A DNA stretch of 10,165 nucleotides from Saprospiraceae bacterium (GTDB lineage Bacteria > Bacteroidota > Bacteroidia > Chitinophagales > Saprospiraceae). Shown piece by piece: positions 1 to 7,845 of this stretch. The stretch covers positions 1 to 10,165 of the forward strand of contig JADKAA010000022.1 of NCBI GenBank assembly GCA_016715465.1. Direction: 5' to 3'. The translations under genes and the position numbers were made by a program. The notes beneath the pieces were generated by a model. That model was not told the DNA's origin, searched no databases, and saw only the letters and a program-made list of their open reading frames with translations. Position 1 is the first letter of the stretch, and each line of letters begins with the position of its first letter.

Positions 1-1
1 A

Positions 2-601
2 GGAGTCTCCGCAGGGCGTACTCTTGGTACCATGGGGACTGCAATAGAGGTTGGCGACATTGGCGCATCGTTTATTGCTGCCTTGGCTGATAAAAAAGTA
101 GGACAATGGATTGAGATACCCCTTGGTCTCGCTGACGATAAACCAATCGTTTATTCGCTTTATGTTCCACCTGAAAACCATTGGCGTGATGTTTTTACCA
201 AAACAGGTGGTTTTGTCATGGGTTTCCCTGGCGAGGCAGCAGGGACAGCTGTGGGAGCATTTACATCTCCAATTACAGGACCGGTAGGTCCTGTGGTTGG
301 TAATGTTGCCGGCGGTAAAATAGGAGGAGACATTGGGGAAGGCGTTGTCGGCTTTATATATGACTCGCTTGTTCCAAAGGCGGATGTTCCACAAAACCCA
401 CACAGTAACATGATTGAAAGTGGAACGATGCAAATAGGAAACCAACAAGGTGTTTACGTAAATTCAACTGATGGCGCAGACGTAATTGATTTAGCACGCT
501 TGATTAAACCTGATGACGGGGAGGTATCCACCCAAGTGGTGTATACCATTAGTCCTGAGGGAAAAACACATTTAGAGGTTATAACCTCATCTACATTTTG
601 A
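2..601 (+). CDS. C-terminal part of a glycine-rich protein, 5' end outside window
   Basis: The reading frame is open from base 2, upstream of the first ATG at 32, so this is probably the C-terminal ~199 residues of a larger protein, although a start at 32 (189 residues) cannot be excluded. Around residues 55-110 (counted from the ATG) there is a long Gly/Ala/Pro-rich, weakly hydrophobic stretch with repeated GxxxG spacing, such as GGKIGGDIGEG, of the kind seen in membrane-associating or pore-like segments. A short polar C-terminal region rich in beta-type residues follows and ends in VITSSTF. I do not recognise a family. The two WXG100-type genes immediately downstream, on the same strand, make a secreted or effector role plausible, but no WXG motif is visible in this part. 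It is one of the few genes here with no obvious internal frameshift. Confidence 0.65.
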   Translation, partial: GVSAGRTLGTMGTAIEVGDIGASFIAALADKKVGQWIEIPLGLADDKPIVYSLYVPPENHWRDVFTKTGGFVMGFPGEAAGTAVGAFTSPITGPVGPVVGNVAGGKIGGDIGEGVVGFIYDSLVPKADVPQNPHSNMIESGTMQIGNQQGVYVNSTDGADVIDLARLIKPDDGEVSTQVVYTISPEGKTHLEVITSSTF

Positions 602-674
602 GAATTTATTTGAGCCAAACTTGACCATGCAACAACAATGCGATTTCTCTTATAATTCATGTTTATAGGATTTT

Positions 675-917
675 ATGACAACTTTCCACATGGAAACCGA
701 CACAGTTCGCGCGCTAGCTAATCAACTCAAGCAGGCCGCTGAATCTATACGTTCACAAACCCAATCCTTAAATAGTTTTGCGCAATCGGTTGACTGGCTT
801 GGCCCCAGTCGGGATGAGTTTGTTTCAGAAACGCAAGCGATTATCCGCCAGGTGGATGCCCAAACCGAAGCAGTAGTGGTATTGGCTGGCAGGATAGAAA
901 ATGAGATAGCGGAGTGG
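675..917 (+). repeat. WXG100 module, copy 1 of a duplicated 5' gene segment
   Basis: The first 81 codons match the first 81 codons of the gene at 2104, with about 50 identical residues and no gap. The match includes MTTFHMET at the start, GPSRDEFVSE after the WXG turn, and LAGR near the end. Similarity stops soon after EW, where the two proteins diverge completely. This marks a shared secretion or targeting module joined to different C-terminal domains. Confidence 0.8.
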
Positions 918-1581
918 GGCAAATGGCCACAGCCTCTGGTAGTTTAGGCGCCATGCTCGCGGTTATTCATAGCCTGCCCTTCTTCCAAAATACGGCCAGC
1001 GGGATCTTAATAATCAATTTTCAAATTTCGAAACGCCAAAACCTGATGAGGGAGGGAATGGTTTTATACCTGATAAATGGATAACAGACCTGCTCAATAT
1101 AAATCAGCAATCAATAACGGCTACCGAAAAGAGATGTTTGGAACAATTAAATCCTGCACAACAATTGAGGTTCTATCAAATTTATAAAAATTCACTCGCA
1201 ATCGCTCGAAATTTTCCAATGATCCAGGAGATCTCAACGATGGTGTGAGCGATGCCTTCCGCCATATTTATTGGAATGCCCAACTAACACGGGAATTTGG
1301 CGCGGATTGGGCCAAACAGTTTACCGATGCACATGAGTGTAGGAAGGTAATAAAGCAGCTTCCTTTATGGATCTTTCGAACAATGCCTTGGAATCGACCT
1401 TGTCAAAAATAATCCTGATATTTCGGATCAAGATTTAGTTAAGAAAATAACTGATCTTGTCAAAAACGGCAATGCTATTATTGTTGACCCTGCCACCCAA
1501 ACACCCATATTCAGTAATCAGAATTTAATGTTGGCAACCTCCAGACCCCGCTGGCTGAGAGATATTAAAATTTACCTTTGA
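675..1581 (+). CDS. WXG100-type protein with C-terminal DUF6973-like domain (frameshifted)
   Basis: Putative type VII secretion substrate. Residues 1-81 form a helical hairpin of the WXG100 type, with W41-L42-G43 in DWLGPSRDEF at the turn. A linker and a C-terminal domain follow. That domain carries SDAFRH, YWNAQLTREFG, TDAHE and MDLSNNALGI, a pattern I associate with DUF6973-like domains of bacterial toxins and surface proteins; the His, Asp and Glu residues suggest an unproven enzymatic site. The gene is read by joining frames at about 918, 1001, 1213, 1340 and 1389. Each step is consistent with one missing base, and restoring five bases gives 304 codons with stop TGA at 1579-1581. Uncorrected, only residues 1-90 are open (675-947). 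The N-terminus is about 60% identical to that of the gene at 2104. The lipoprotein gene starts one base after the stop. The WXG call is firm; the DUF6973 name is from memory of the motif. Confidence 0.72.
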
Positions 1582-1582
1582 A

Positions 1583-2081
1583 ATGATGAAAAAGTACAAA
1601 ATAGTTTTTAATCTATTACTTGTTTTTATGGCAACGATGGTTGCTTGTAAAGGAGATAATGATTTGATCAAGCCAGAATACATGCCCCCATATCAAAATT
1701 CTGAGCAGGTCGAATGGGCCCAGAAGATAAAAGAACAACTTGAATCTCTTGAAAATAAAGATACGCTTGCGTTATCTGAAGTCGCAGATTTTGAATGGGA
1801 TAAGTTGTATATCTTCAGCGAAAATCTTTCTGCAACGGCCATTAATACAGAGTTAGGTTTCAACTGGATAAGTGATGAGAACTTTTACGTGGATGAACTT
1901 GTAGACATTTTAGTTTTGTTAAAAATAACAAAGTCAAAAACTATATCATTATAAGCGGCGATCTTTTTTGTGGCAACAGATATAAAGGGAGTTAATAGAG
2001 ATGATGCTATTTTGTGGTGAGAACAATTTGATGATTCAATTTCGACCTAAAGTTTTTATCCCTCTTGTAAAACAGCCATAA
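1583..2081 (+). CDS. Small putative lipoprotein, candidate immunity protein (frameshifted)
   Basis: The N-terminus is a lipoprotein-type signal: MMKKYK, then a hydrophobic run (IVFNLLLVFMATMV) ending in AC at Cys22. The lipobox is imperfect because Met stands at -3. The mature part is small and acidic, with several aromatic residues. The open frame first ends at 1954. The protein reads on sensibly if one base is restored near 1925 (giving VKNNKVKNYIIISGD) and one near 1988 (giving KGELIEMMLFCGENN), ending at TAA 2079-2081 after ~166 residues. The start codon lies one base after the stop of the WXG100-DUF6973-like gene, so the pair is almost certainly co-translated. A surface-anchored small protein directly behind a putative effector fits an immunity role, but no family is recognised. 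The lipoprotein call is fairly good; the immunity role is inference. Confidence 0.6.
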
Positions 2082-2103
2082 TAAAAATACCGGGAAACTT
2101 TAT

Positions 2104-2346
2104 ATGACAACATTTCACATGGAAACCGAGATTGTCCGCGTGCTGGTGACACAGTTCAAGCAGGCTACCGATACCATGCGCTCGCAAATCCAATCATTGA
2201 ATAACTCTCCTCAGTCCATTGACTGGACGGGCCCCAGCCGCGATGAGTTTGTATCCGAGGCGCAGGGATTGATGCGCGCTATTGAGGCGCAGGCGGAAGC
2301 TGGGGTAATGCTGGCTGGGCGCGTGGAGCGTGAAGTCGACGAATGG
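2104..2346 (+). repeat. WXG100 module, copy 2 of a duplicated 5' gene segment
   Basis: This is the second copy of the 81-codon module that also opens the gene at 675. Both start ATGACAAC and encode MTTFHMET, the WxGPSRDEFVSE turn and an LAGR-x-E end. Substitutions are mostly conservative and many are at third codon positions, so the copies have diverged under selection rather than being a recent duplication. Confidence 0.8.
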
Positions 2347-3242
2347 GAGCAGGTCACTGCCAGTTTAAGCGGTTCAGGCGGATCAGGGATGCCGGTAAGC
2401 GGAGGCAGTGCTTCGACTTGGTCGCAGGTTCCAAGCAGCTCACTCGCGCCTTTCTTTACTCTAATCACAGTTGCGCCTTGGCTGGATGGTCTGCCCAATT
2501 GGATGCGCGACCTGTACCGCAAGTTTTTCCCAGCACCTACACCCGTTCCATTTCCGGAAGTTGTTTCACCGGTACCAGAAGAGGTTGTCCCAAACAATAC
2601 TAAAGGCTCTTTTGGAGATCTGATTGATCGACCGGCTGCACCTGCAACACCATCAGGGGAGATTCAAACGCTACCACAGCCAGCCCAACCAGATTCCTCC
2701 TCAATCCCGTCGCGCGTGGGTTATGATGTTTATTATGAGATCCCCCCAAAAGCGCAGGGTGCTGTTTATGGTGGCGCCGCCTGCCTTCCAACTTCCTTTA
2801 GCATGTTGACAGATTATTTTCATGGGCAGAACCCTGATAATAAAGCGGTTGCACCTGATGATTTGGTGAAGATGCTCGACACAGGTGACGGAACACAAGG
2901 CAAAGGAGTAACTTTCGATAAGTTGAACGATGACCTGAGCGAACTGGGCTATAAAGATACCCGCTTCTTCCAATCGGATCTGGGCGGATTAAAGGATGAA
3001 TTAAAAGCGGTCCCGTAGTCGTGAATGTAAAGGTCAACTTAACCAGCACTCCGGAGCGTGCGCTCAGTGAGGGTAATACCTACAATCATGCCGTGCTAGT
3101 TAAGGGTATTTCGGAAAAAAATGTGCTGATCAATGATCCCTGGAGCGGCAAGGAAATGGAAATTCCCGCTGAAAAGTTTGATCGCATGTGGGGTAATGGC
3201 GACCATTGGGTGGAAATCGTTCGACCACAATTAGGCGAATAG
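2104..3242 (+). CDS. WXG100-type protein fused to a C39-like cysteine peptidase (frameshifted)
   Basis: Residues 1-81 are the WXG100 helical hairpin (W41-T42-G43). A Gly/Ser linker follows, then a moderately hydrophobic segment with a PAPTPVPFPE proline stretch, then a C-terminal papain-fold domain of the Peptidase_C39_2 type. The catalytic residues are visible: Cys227 in GGAACLPTSFSM, with the upstream Gln of KAQGAVYGG as oxyanion residue, His329 in YNHAVLVKGI, and Asp345 in INDPWSG. The frame breaks at about 3010, after LKAVP. Restoring one base in the GGTCCC stretch joins it to PVVVNVKV and gives 380 codons with stop TAG at 3240-3242. Substrate and site of action are unknown; a secreted protease or a peptide-bond hydrolase acting on competitors fits the WXG fusion. 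The chaperone-like gene starts 3 bases after the stop, so the two are probably one operon. Confidence 0.82.
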
Positions 3243-3245
3243 TTT

Positions 3246-3957
3246 ATGGGATCAACTTTTTCGCTGGATCTTTCCTTTGGCGAGCTGCGCTGGTTGGCCG
3301 GGGCTTTTAGCATGGCGAGTCTGCCGTTTTCTCTGCCAGCCGCGACCTTAAATGCGCTTGACGATGCTCAGAAGTCTTTGCAAAAGCGGGGTGTAATTCA
3401 ACAAGGCCAACCCTATGGCTGGCAAGTGGAACCATTTGCCGCTCTATGTTTGCAATGGATGGGTAATTCGCCTCAATATTGGTTTTTTGAGCAATTTCAG
3501 CGCAATGGGGGGACGTTGGAAGCTGTTCTTTTTGCAGGATGGCGCGGCTTTACTGGTTTTGCCGTTCAAAGATGGAAAACGATTGATCATGTGTAAGGAT
3601 ATGGATTCTGCTATAGAAGAATGGCAGTTGGCAGTGGATTTCCCAACACTTAATGGCGCAGAAATTCTGCCAAAGTGGGATGTTCCTCAGCCGATCACTG
3701 TTATTCGCACAAGTTGGAAAAATTTGCCGCTTGCTAAAAGCATGGCAGATGCCAAATTTGTAGCGTGGGCTACGGATCTCGATTGGTCAGGGGAATGGAC
3801 TTTGGTGATGCAAGGAATTCGCTTGAGCCGTTTGGTTTTAGCTGTACAGGGACGCTCTGTCTGGCTAGGCAAATACTCCCCTGAACAGCCTGGTGAGTTT
3901 TTACTTAAGACATTTCACCAGACTGTTCTGATGGAGGTTATGAAAGCGAACATATAA
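3246..3957 (+). CDS. EspG-like ESX chaperone candidate (frameshifted)
   Basis: A soluble protein of ~236 residues with no signal peptide or membrane helix. The N-terminal part has the rhythm of EspG-family ESX secretion chaperones: a SFGELRWLAG opening, then LPFSLP, then a helix with LDDAQKSLQKRGV, where a helix is followed by a Leu/Arg-Gly turn. The rest is a mix of strands and helices, for example DGAALLVLPF and DGKRLIMC, also like EspG. The frame changes within 3507-3513, at a run of six G, where one extra base explains NGG joining RWKLFFLQDG. After correction the gene has 237 codons and ends with TAA at 3955-3957. It follows the WXG100-peptidase gene by 3 bases, where a substrate-specific chaperone would be expected. 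The resemblance is by eye and could be fold mimicry; I am confident it is a gene, less so of the family. Confidence 0.6.
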
Positions 3958-4196
3958 GCAAGTGCATAGCGTGTGGAGTTCACTGGGTGGGATGGAATAT
4001 ACGTTACAAACGACATGACATTATTGTTAACTTATGCCCATTGAAAATAACTCATTTATGATGTATACATAGAATAAATAGGGAAGGTTTAAGACCCCAT
4101 TTATCCAAACTGAATTACCACCTAAAATGTTGGCAAATATCCTGTAAAGCATACGCATCGTTTAGTCATTCATTTGCAGATAATAGATTATTTAAT
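3958..4196. other. Intergenic region separating effector and signalling gene sets
   Basis: No start-to-stop frame with sensible protein composition was found here on either strand. The stretch is A/T-rich and contains the one convincing promoter-like sequence of the window. I see no clear rho-independent terminator hairpin with a T-run after the gene that ends at 3957. It looks like the boundary between two transcription units. Confidence 0.55.
4041..4069 (+). promoter_or_regulatory. Putative sigma-70-type promoter for the FHA/VWA/kinase/phosphatase genes
   Basis: TTGAAA at 4041-4046 and TATACA at 4064-4069 are separated by exactly 17 bases. TG directly precedes the -10 box. This would start transcription near 4076 and leave a ~120-base leader before the ATG at 4197. 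All following genes to 9505 are close together on the same strand, so this may drive the whole set. Recognised from sequence alone. Confidence 0.45.
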
Positions 4197-4951
4197 ATGA
4201 AAAATAAAATCACGCCTGCGACACAAAATAGCCAGACCATTCCGATTAATAACAGGGATCTATTGCCAGTTGTTAAAACTCCAAGTGAAATTGATTTTTC
4301 TGCGCAGATCATTCCCGAGAATTTTGAGCGATTTCGAGCTGATTCGACAGCGCTCGCAGGAGAGATATTCGACGAGGCATTAAAGGCTCTTAATGAGGGT
4401 GTGCCAACTTTTGATCCAGAGGATTATCGTATTTTATAGCCGTTCCACTAATGGATCATAATGATCTGGCTGTCACTTCCAAGTCGGCAAAAGCGCAAGA
4501 CAGGGCTGAGTTGGCAGATGTACTTAAGAATGGTGCTTATGTGTTCTTTATGAAATCGGGGAGTGGCCCTACAAGATTGGAGATTTGGATACATGATCAA
4601 CGAATCTTCGTCTTCGATAAACACAAATTGCTTATTGGTCGCTCTGATATCCAAAAGGGAATTATTCCAGACATCGACTTGACGCCATACCTGGCAGAGT
4701 ATGCTTTGAAGATATCGCGCAAACAAGCTTGGCTTACAGAAACCAATGGCCGTTGGTTCATTTCCCTGGATGAAAATGCTCATTCACCAGTTTTTTTGAA
4801 TGGTAAACAGCCGTTGGAAGTGGGTGAAAGCTATGAGATTTTGGATTATGCCAGACTGGGTTTTGGTGGTTCGTTGGACCAATCTTTTTTTGCCATATTT
4901 ACAGTTTTATTTGGGGTCCCGTCAACCGGACGCAAAATCACTACCAAATAA
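4197..4951 (+). CDS. FHA-domain protein with N-terminal extension (probably one frameshifted gene)
   Basis: The C-terminal part (from ATG 4451) holds an FHA domain, a phosphothreonine-binding fold: LLIGRSD for the Gly-Arg of the binding loop, ISRKQAWL for the S-R-x-H loop with Gln in place of His, and PVFLNGK for the conserved Asn-Gly strand, then YEILDYARLGFGG. The N-terminal part (4197-4439, 80 residues) is polar and predicted helical, with FERFRADSTALAGEIFDEA, and has no recognised domain. The two parts lie in frames that differ by one missing base near 4430. The second ATG has no ribosome binding site, while the join gives DYRI-FIAVPLMDHN and a 251-residue protein, so I prefer one gene. 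The alternative is two genes, 4197-4439 and 4451-4951. No signal peptide or clear membrane helix is seen, so it is probably cytoplasmic. It would read phosphothreonines made by the kinase at 6920. Confidence 0.68.
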
Positions 4952-6907
4952 AACCTTTCAGGCGGGACAGAATCCTTTGCTTTGCATTACTCAGCGCCAA
5001 ATGTAACCGCATTTCCAAGCATCACTCTAAACTTCAGAATGTTGAACGCAAGTATGTTGCCGATTACGCCAGTTGATACTGAACTTCGGTTTTCTGAAAA
5101 TGGACAACCATCATTGCCTGTCGGTGGTGGCATCCAAAAAAATCCAAATGATGCCGGAATTGATTACTATATTATTGTCGATAAAGGTAACCGTTCGTCC
5201 CAAGACTCTGTACGCGGTATTTTGCAAATCTTTGCAAATTCTGGTTACTATAACGAACAGACCGATAAGGTGAAGATATATACGAATCAAGGAAATCTTT
5301 CTCAAGTATATTATCCGGGTGGTACCAGTGGTAATAGCTTGGCCGAGGCAATTGCTAATTTCCCTGTAAATGGCGATAAAACTTATAGACAAGTATCTCA
5401 AAGCCTTGATAGTGTCCTCAGTGAAATAGAGGCTAACCCTGACCCATGTCAGAACATGCGAGTTATTCTCATGATTATGGGTGATCAAGCTTTATTTCAA
5501 ATGAAGTTTTAAGTTTTAGTCAACGTACAAAACTAGTTTGGCAAAACTGGCTGTTTTTCACCTGAACGGGGCGTTCGAATCTAGAGATGTGTACAGTGAT
5601 TTGGCAACCCAGTCCGGTGGCATTTACCGGCAAATAAAATCGCTGGACAATGATGTTAAACTTGGGCTTGATGAATTGATTTTGTATAAGCAGGTGTATT
5701 CTGCTACCTATCGAACAAACTATGGCCAAACTGGAACGCACAATATTTCGGCAACCTACCAAAATCAGAATATTCCGGTGTTTGGGCTGTCGTCTTATCC
5801 TGTAGATGTGCGTCCGCCTACTGTTGCGCTGGTGGGGAGACAGTCATTAATCGTTCCGCACAAAGCAAAACAGTTACGGGAGAATATGTTTATGATGGTG
5901 AAAGTTTGCCTTATGTTTTGCAGATTGATTGGACTGATACATTTCCGCGCAATATTAAAAGTGCGGTGATGGTTGTAAAAGAAGGTGAAACCGAGAACGA
6001 GACTGTTGTTCAATTAACCCCAAAAAGCGAAAACACCTACGAAATTAACTGGAATTTTTCTCCAATTAAAACATCTGGAGCCCATACACTCTATTTATCG
6101 GCCAAAATTACCGATGAATTTGATTTTCAGGGAACTTCGACGCCCCTTGAGATCTTACTGACCAATAACACTGAGCTTGCGGACAAAGTCCCTACCTGGG
6201 TTCCAACTGCATTAATTATATTAGGCTCGGTTGTAGTTGTTTTGCTTCTACTTATGGTTTTCATGTGGCGCAGAATGCTTTCCTTTGCCAAGCAAGGCGG
6301 GGCGCTGCTTGGTAAAATCGCAGGTGAAATTCGTAAGACGATCGTTGGCGGTGGTAAGCGCGGCAAGCCATTGGCAAGTCTTAAGGTTTTGGATGGTCCG
6401 CCTGCCATGATTGGACAGGAACTGAAAATCTATACCGAGAGCGTCAAAATGGGGCGAAACCCACAATTGGCCGATATGACTTTCTATGGTCCGGATATTA
6501 ACACATCCGTTAGTGGCTTGCATGCTCGTTTGGAAAAAATGTCGAGAAGTTGGCGAATCGTGGCGCTTTCGCAAAGCGGGAGTGAAACGTTTGTTGATGA
6601 TCAATCCATTCCGTTTAATGAGCCTGTTAGTCTTACCAGTGGGCAGAAGATTCGTATGGGTTATTTTGCGCAACAACCTGTGATTCTGGAATTTTCCACC
6701 GAACAGGCCCAATCAGATTCGCAGTACCCCAAAGCTACTCCAGAGGATAATGACGTAAGAAAGACGGAACTCCTTTCTAACGAAATGGAAGATAAAGCCG
6801 GACCAAATGTTTTCTTTGGTCGACCCAACAGTATGCCGCCTCAATCTGCAGCTAAAAAGCCGACAACTCAAGATAGCGATTCAGTTTTTGATGATTTACG
6901 TGACTGA
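4952..6907 (+). CDS. VWA-domain, single-pass membrane protein with cytoplasmic FHA domain (frameshifted)
   Basis: In order: an N-terminal strand region with TAFPSITLNFRM; a VWA-like domain starting at DYYIIVDKGNR and continuing to CQNMRVILMIMGDQ and LAVFHL; beta-sandwich segments with PPTVALVG and YVLQIDWTD; a transmembrane helix at about 6190-6265 (TALIILGSVVVVLLLLMVF) followed by WRR, which puts the C-terminus in the cytoplasm; an FHA domain with KMGRNPQLAD and SGLHARLEK (intact S-x-x-H); and a ~65-residue acidic, Thr-rich disordered tail. Frames join at about 5503, 5537 and 5834, each explained by one missing base. The metal-site motif is degenerate (DKGNR in place of DxSxS). The start is unresolved: the frame is open from 4952 with no good start codon. 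The residues PNKTFQAGQNP in another frame (up to about 4972) probably belong to this protein, so its signal peptide overlaps or adjoins the previous gene. Longest intact fragments: 4982-5512, 5538-5969 and 5906-6907. Confidence 0.72.
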
Positions 6908-6919
6908 TAAGGTATACCC

Positions 6920-7832
6920 ATGAAGACAGGAACTCCAGTTTAACCGCTACGTAATTGAAAGGATCATCTCTGATAATGGTGGAACCGCCATTGTTTATTT
7001 GGCGCACCTTGCCCGGGATGAGAAATTTAAACTGGCTATAAAAGTTGCCAGAACTGAATCCAATGGTAAGCAGCATGAAGATTTGTTATTGGAGCAAGAA
7101 TCCCAGTTGTTGCAGCGTTGGGATTTGCGTCATCCAGGTATCGTACGAATATTTCCAACTCCTTTGGATGGAGCTCGGCCACAATATACCATTAGAGCAG
7201 TCGAATTGCCAAAAACCCCATATTATATGGTTATGGAGTATTTAAAAGGTGAATCTGTTAGCCAAAATCTGGCAAAGATTCAAAAATATTCATTGGAATG
7301 GAAGTTAGAGCTTTTTTACCAAATCTTAATGACAGTTGTGTTCATTCACAATAAAGGTTACGCCCATCGTGACCTGAAACCTGACAATATTGTTTTTCGC
7401 GAACCGATTTCTCCACATATAACTCCACAGCCGGTCTTGGTAGATTTTGCTTTGGCTTTGAACAATCAAGAAAGTTTTGATGTGGTTGAAAATACAATGA
7501 CTACCGAGTATTCTTCACCCGAGCGGATTGCAAAATCGATGGGAATGATAGTGAAAAGCGAGATACTAGCCGAAGATGTTTGGAGTCTGGGGATGATTTT
7601 TCCATGAAATTCTAACTGGAAAATTTATGATAAAGGGAAGTAAGGATAAAATCCGTACGACGATTATTCGGGAAAGGCTTGAGCCGGATTTGCCAAGCGG
7701 ACAGGATTATCATCTTCTGGCGCTTATATTCGTGAAATGTTGAATCCTGATTTTGAGAAACGGCCCACGGTCGATCTTGTTTTGAAAGCTTTGGAAATGA
7801 AGTTTTTACCTCCACGAATTCCTGTACAATAA
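6920..7832 (+). CDS. Eukaryotic-like Ser/Thr protein kinase with DFA motif (frameshifted)
   Basis: Transfers phosphate from ATP to Ser/Thr on partner proteins. With the start at 6920 and one extra A removed, the protein begins MRQELQFNRYVIERI. The ATP loop is ISDNGGTAIVY, followed by the catalytic Lys41 in LAIKVAR, a helix-C Glu in LLLEQESQLL, a catalytic loop HRDLKPDNIVF with Asp151, and DFA at 175-177 where DFG is usual. It continues with YSSPER for the APE region, EDVWSLGMIF, and RPTVDLVL near the end. The frame is restored by removing one T in the T-run near 7600 (giving IFHEILTGK) and adding one base near 7720 (giving AYIREMLNPDFEKRP). The result is ~303 residues, a bare kinase domain with no transmembrane or sensor part, so it is probably cytoplasmic or recruited by the membrane FHA protein. 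It starts 12 bases after the VWA-FHA gene and ends 13 bases before the phosphatase. Likely targets are the Thr residues of its neighbours. Confidence 0.87.
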
Positions 7833-7837
7833 AGGAG
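7833..7837 (+). promoter_or_regulatory. Ribosome binding site of the phosphatase gene
   Basis: AGGAG lies 8 bases before the ATG at 7846. It fixes that ATG as the start even though the initial frame closes after about 20 codons because of an indel near 7885. The site partly overlaps the end of the kinase gene's downstream spacer, which is consistent with co-transcription. Confidence 0.65.
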
Positions 7838-7845
7838 CAAAGAAG

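Noticed and set aside
160..411. Minus-strand open frame of 83 codons opposite the gene at 2-601
   Set aside because: It is a low-complexity Pro/Thr/Ser mirror of a Gly-rich gene, with no ribosome binding site and no domain.
621..656. TTGACC and TATAAT upstream of the gene at 675 as a promoter
   Set aside because: The boxes are separated by 24 bases, too far for a sigma-70 site; the TATAAT alone is weak evidence.
2211..2973. Several opposite-strand and alternate-frame open frames across the WXG100-peptidase gene
   Set aside because: They are shadows of a gene whose own frame has recognised motifs and catalytic residues.
3010..3020. Programmed ribosomal frameshifting in the peptidase gene
   Set aside because: There is no slippery heptamer with a following hairpin, and neighbouring genes show the same kind of breaks, so error is the simpler explanation.
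4800..5006. Separate small gene of 68 codons overlapping the FHA gene end
   Set aside because: Its first half is an out-of-frame reading of the FHA domain; only the last part (about 4930-4972) looks like real coding sequence, probably the N-terminus of the VWA protein.
6248..6712. 154-codon minus-strand frame opposite the membrane FHA region
   Set aside because: It has no recognisable domain, and the + strand carries a transmembrane helix and an FHA domain with conserved residues at the same place.
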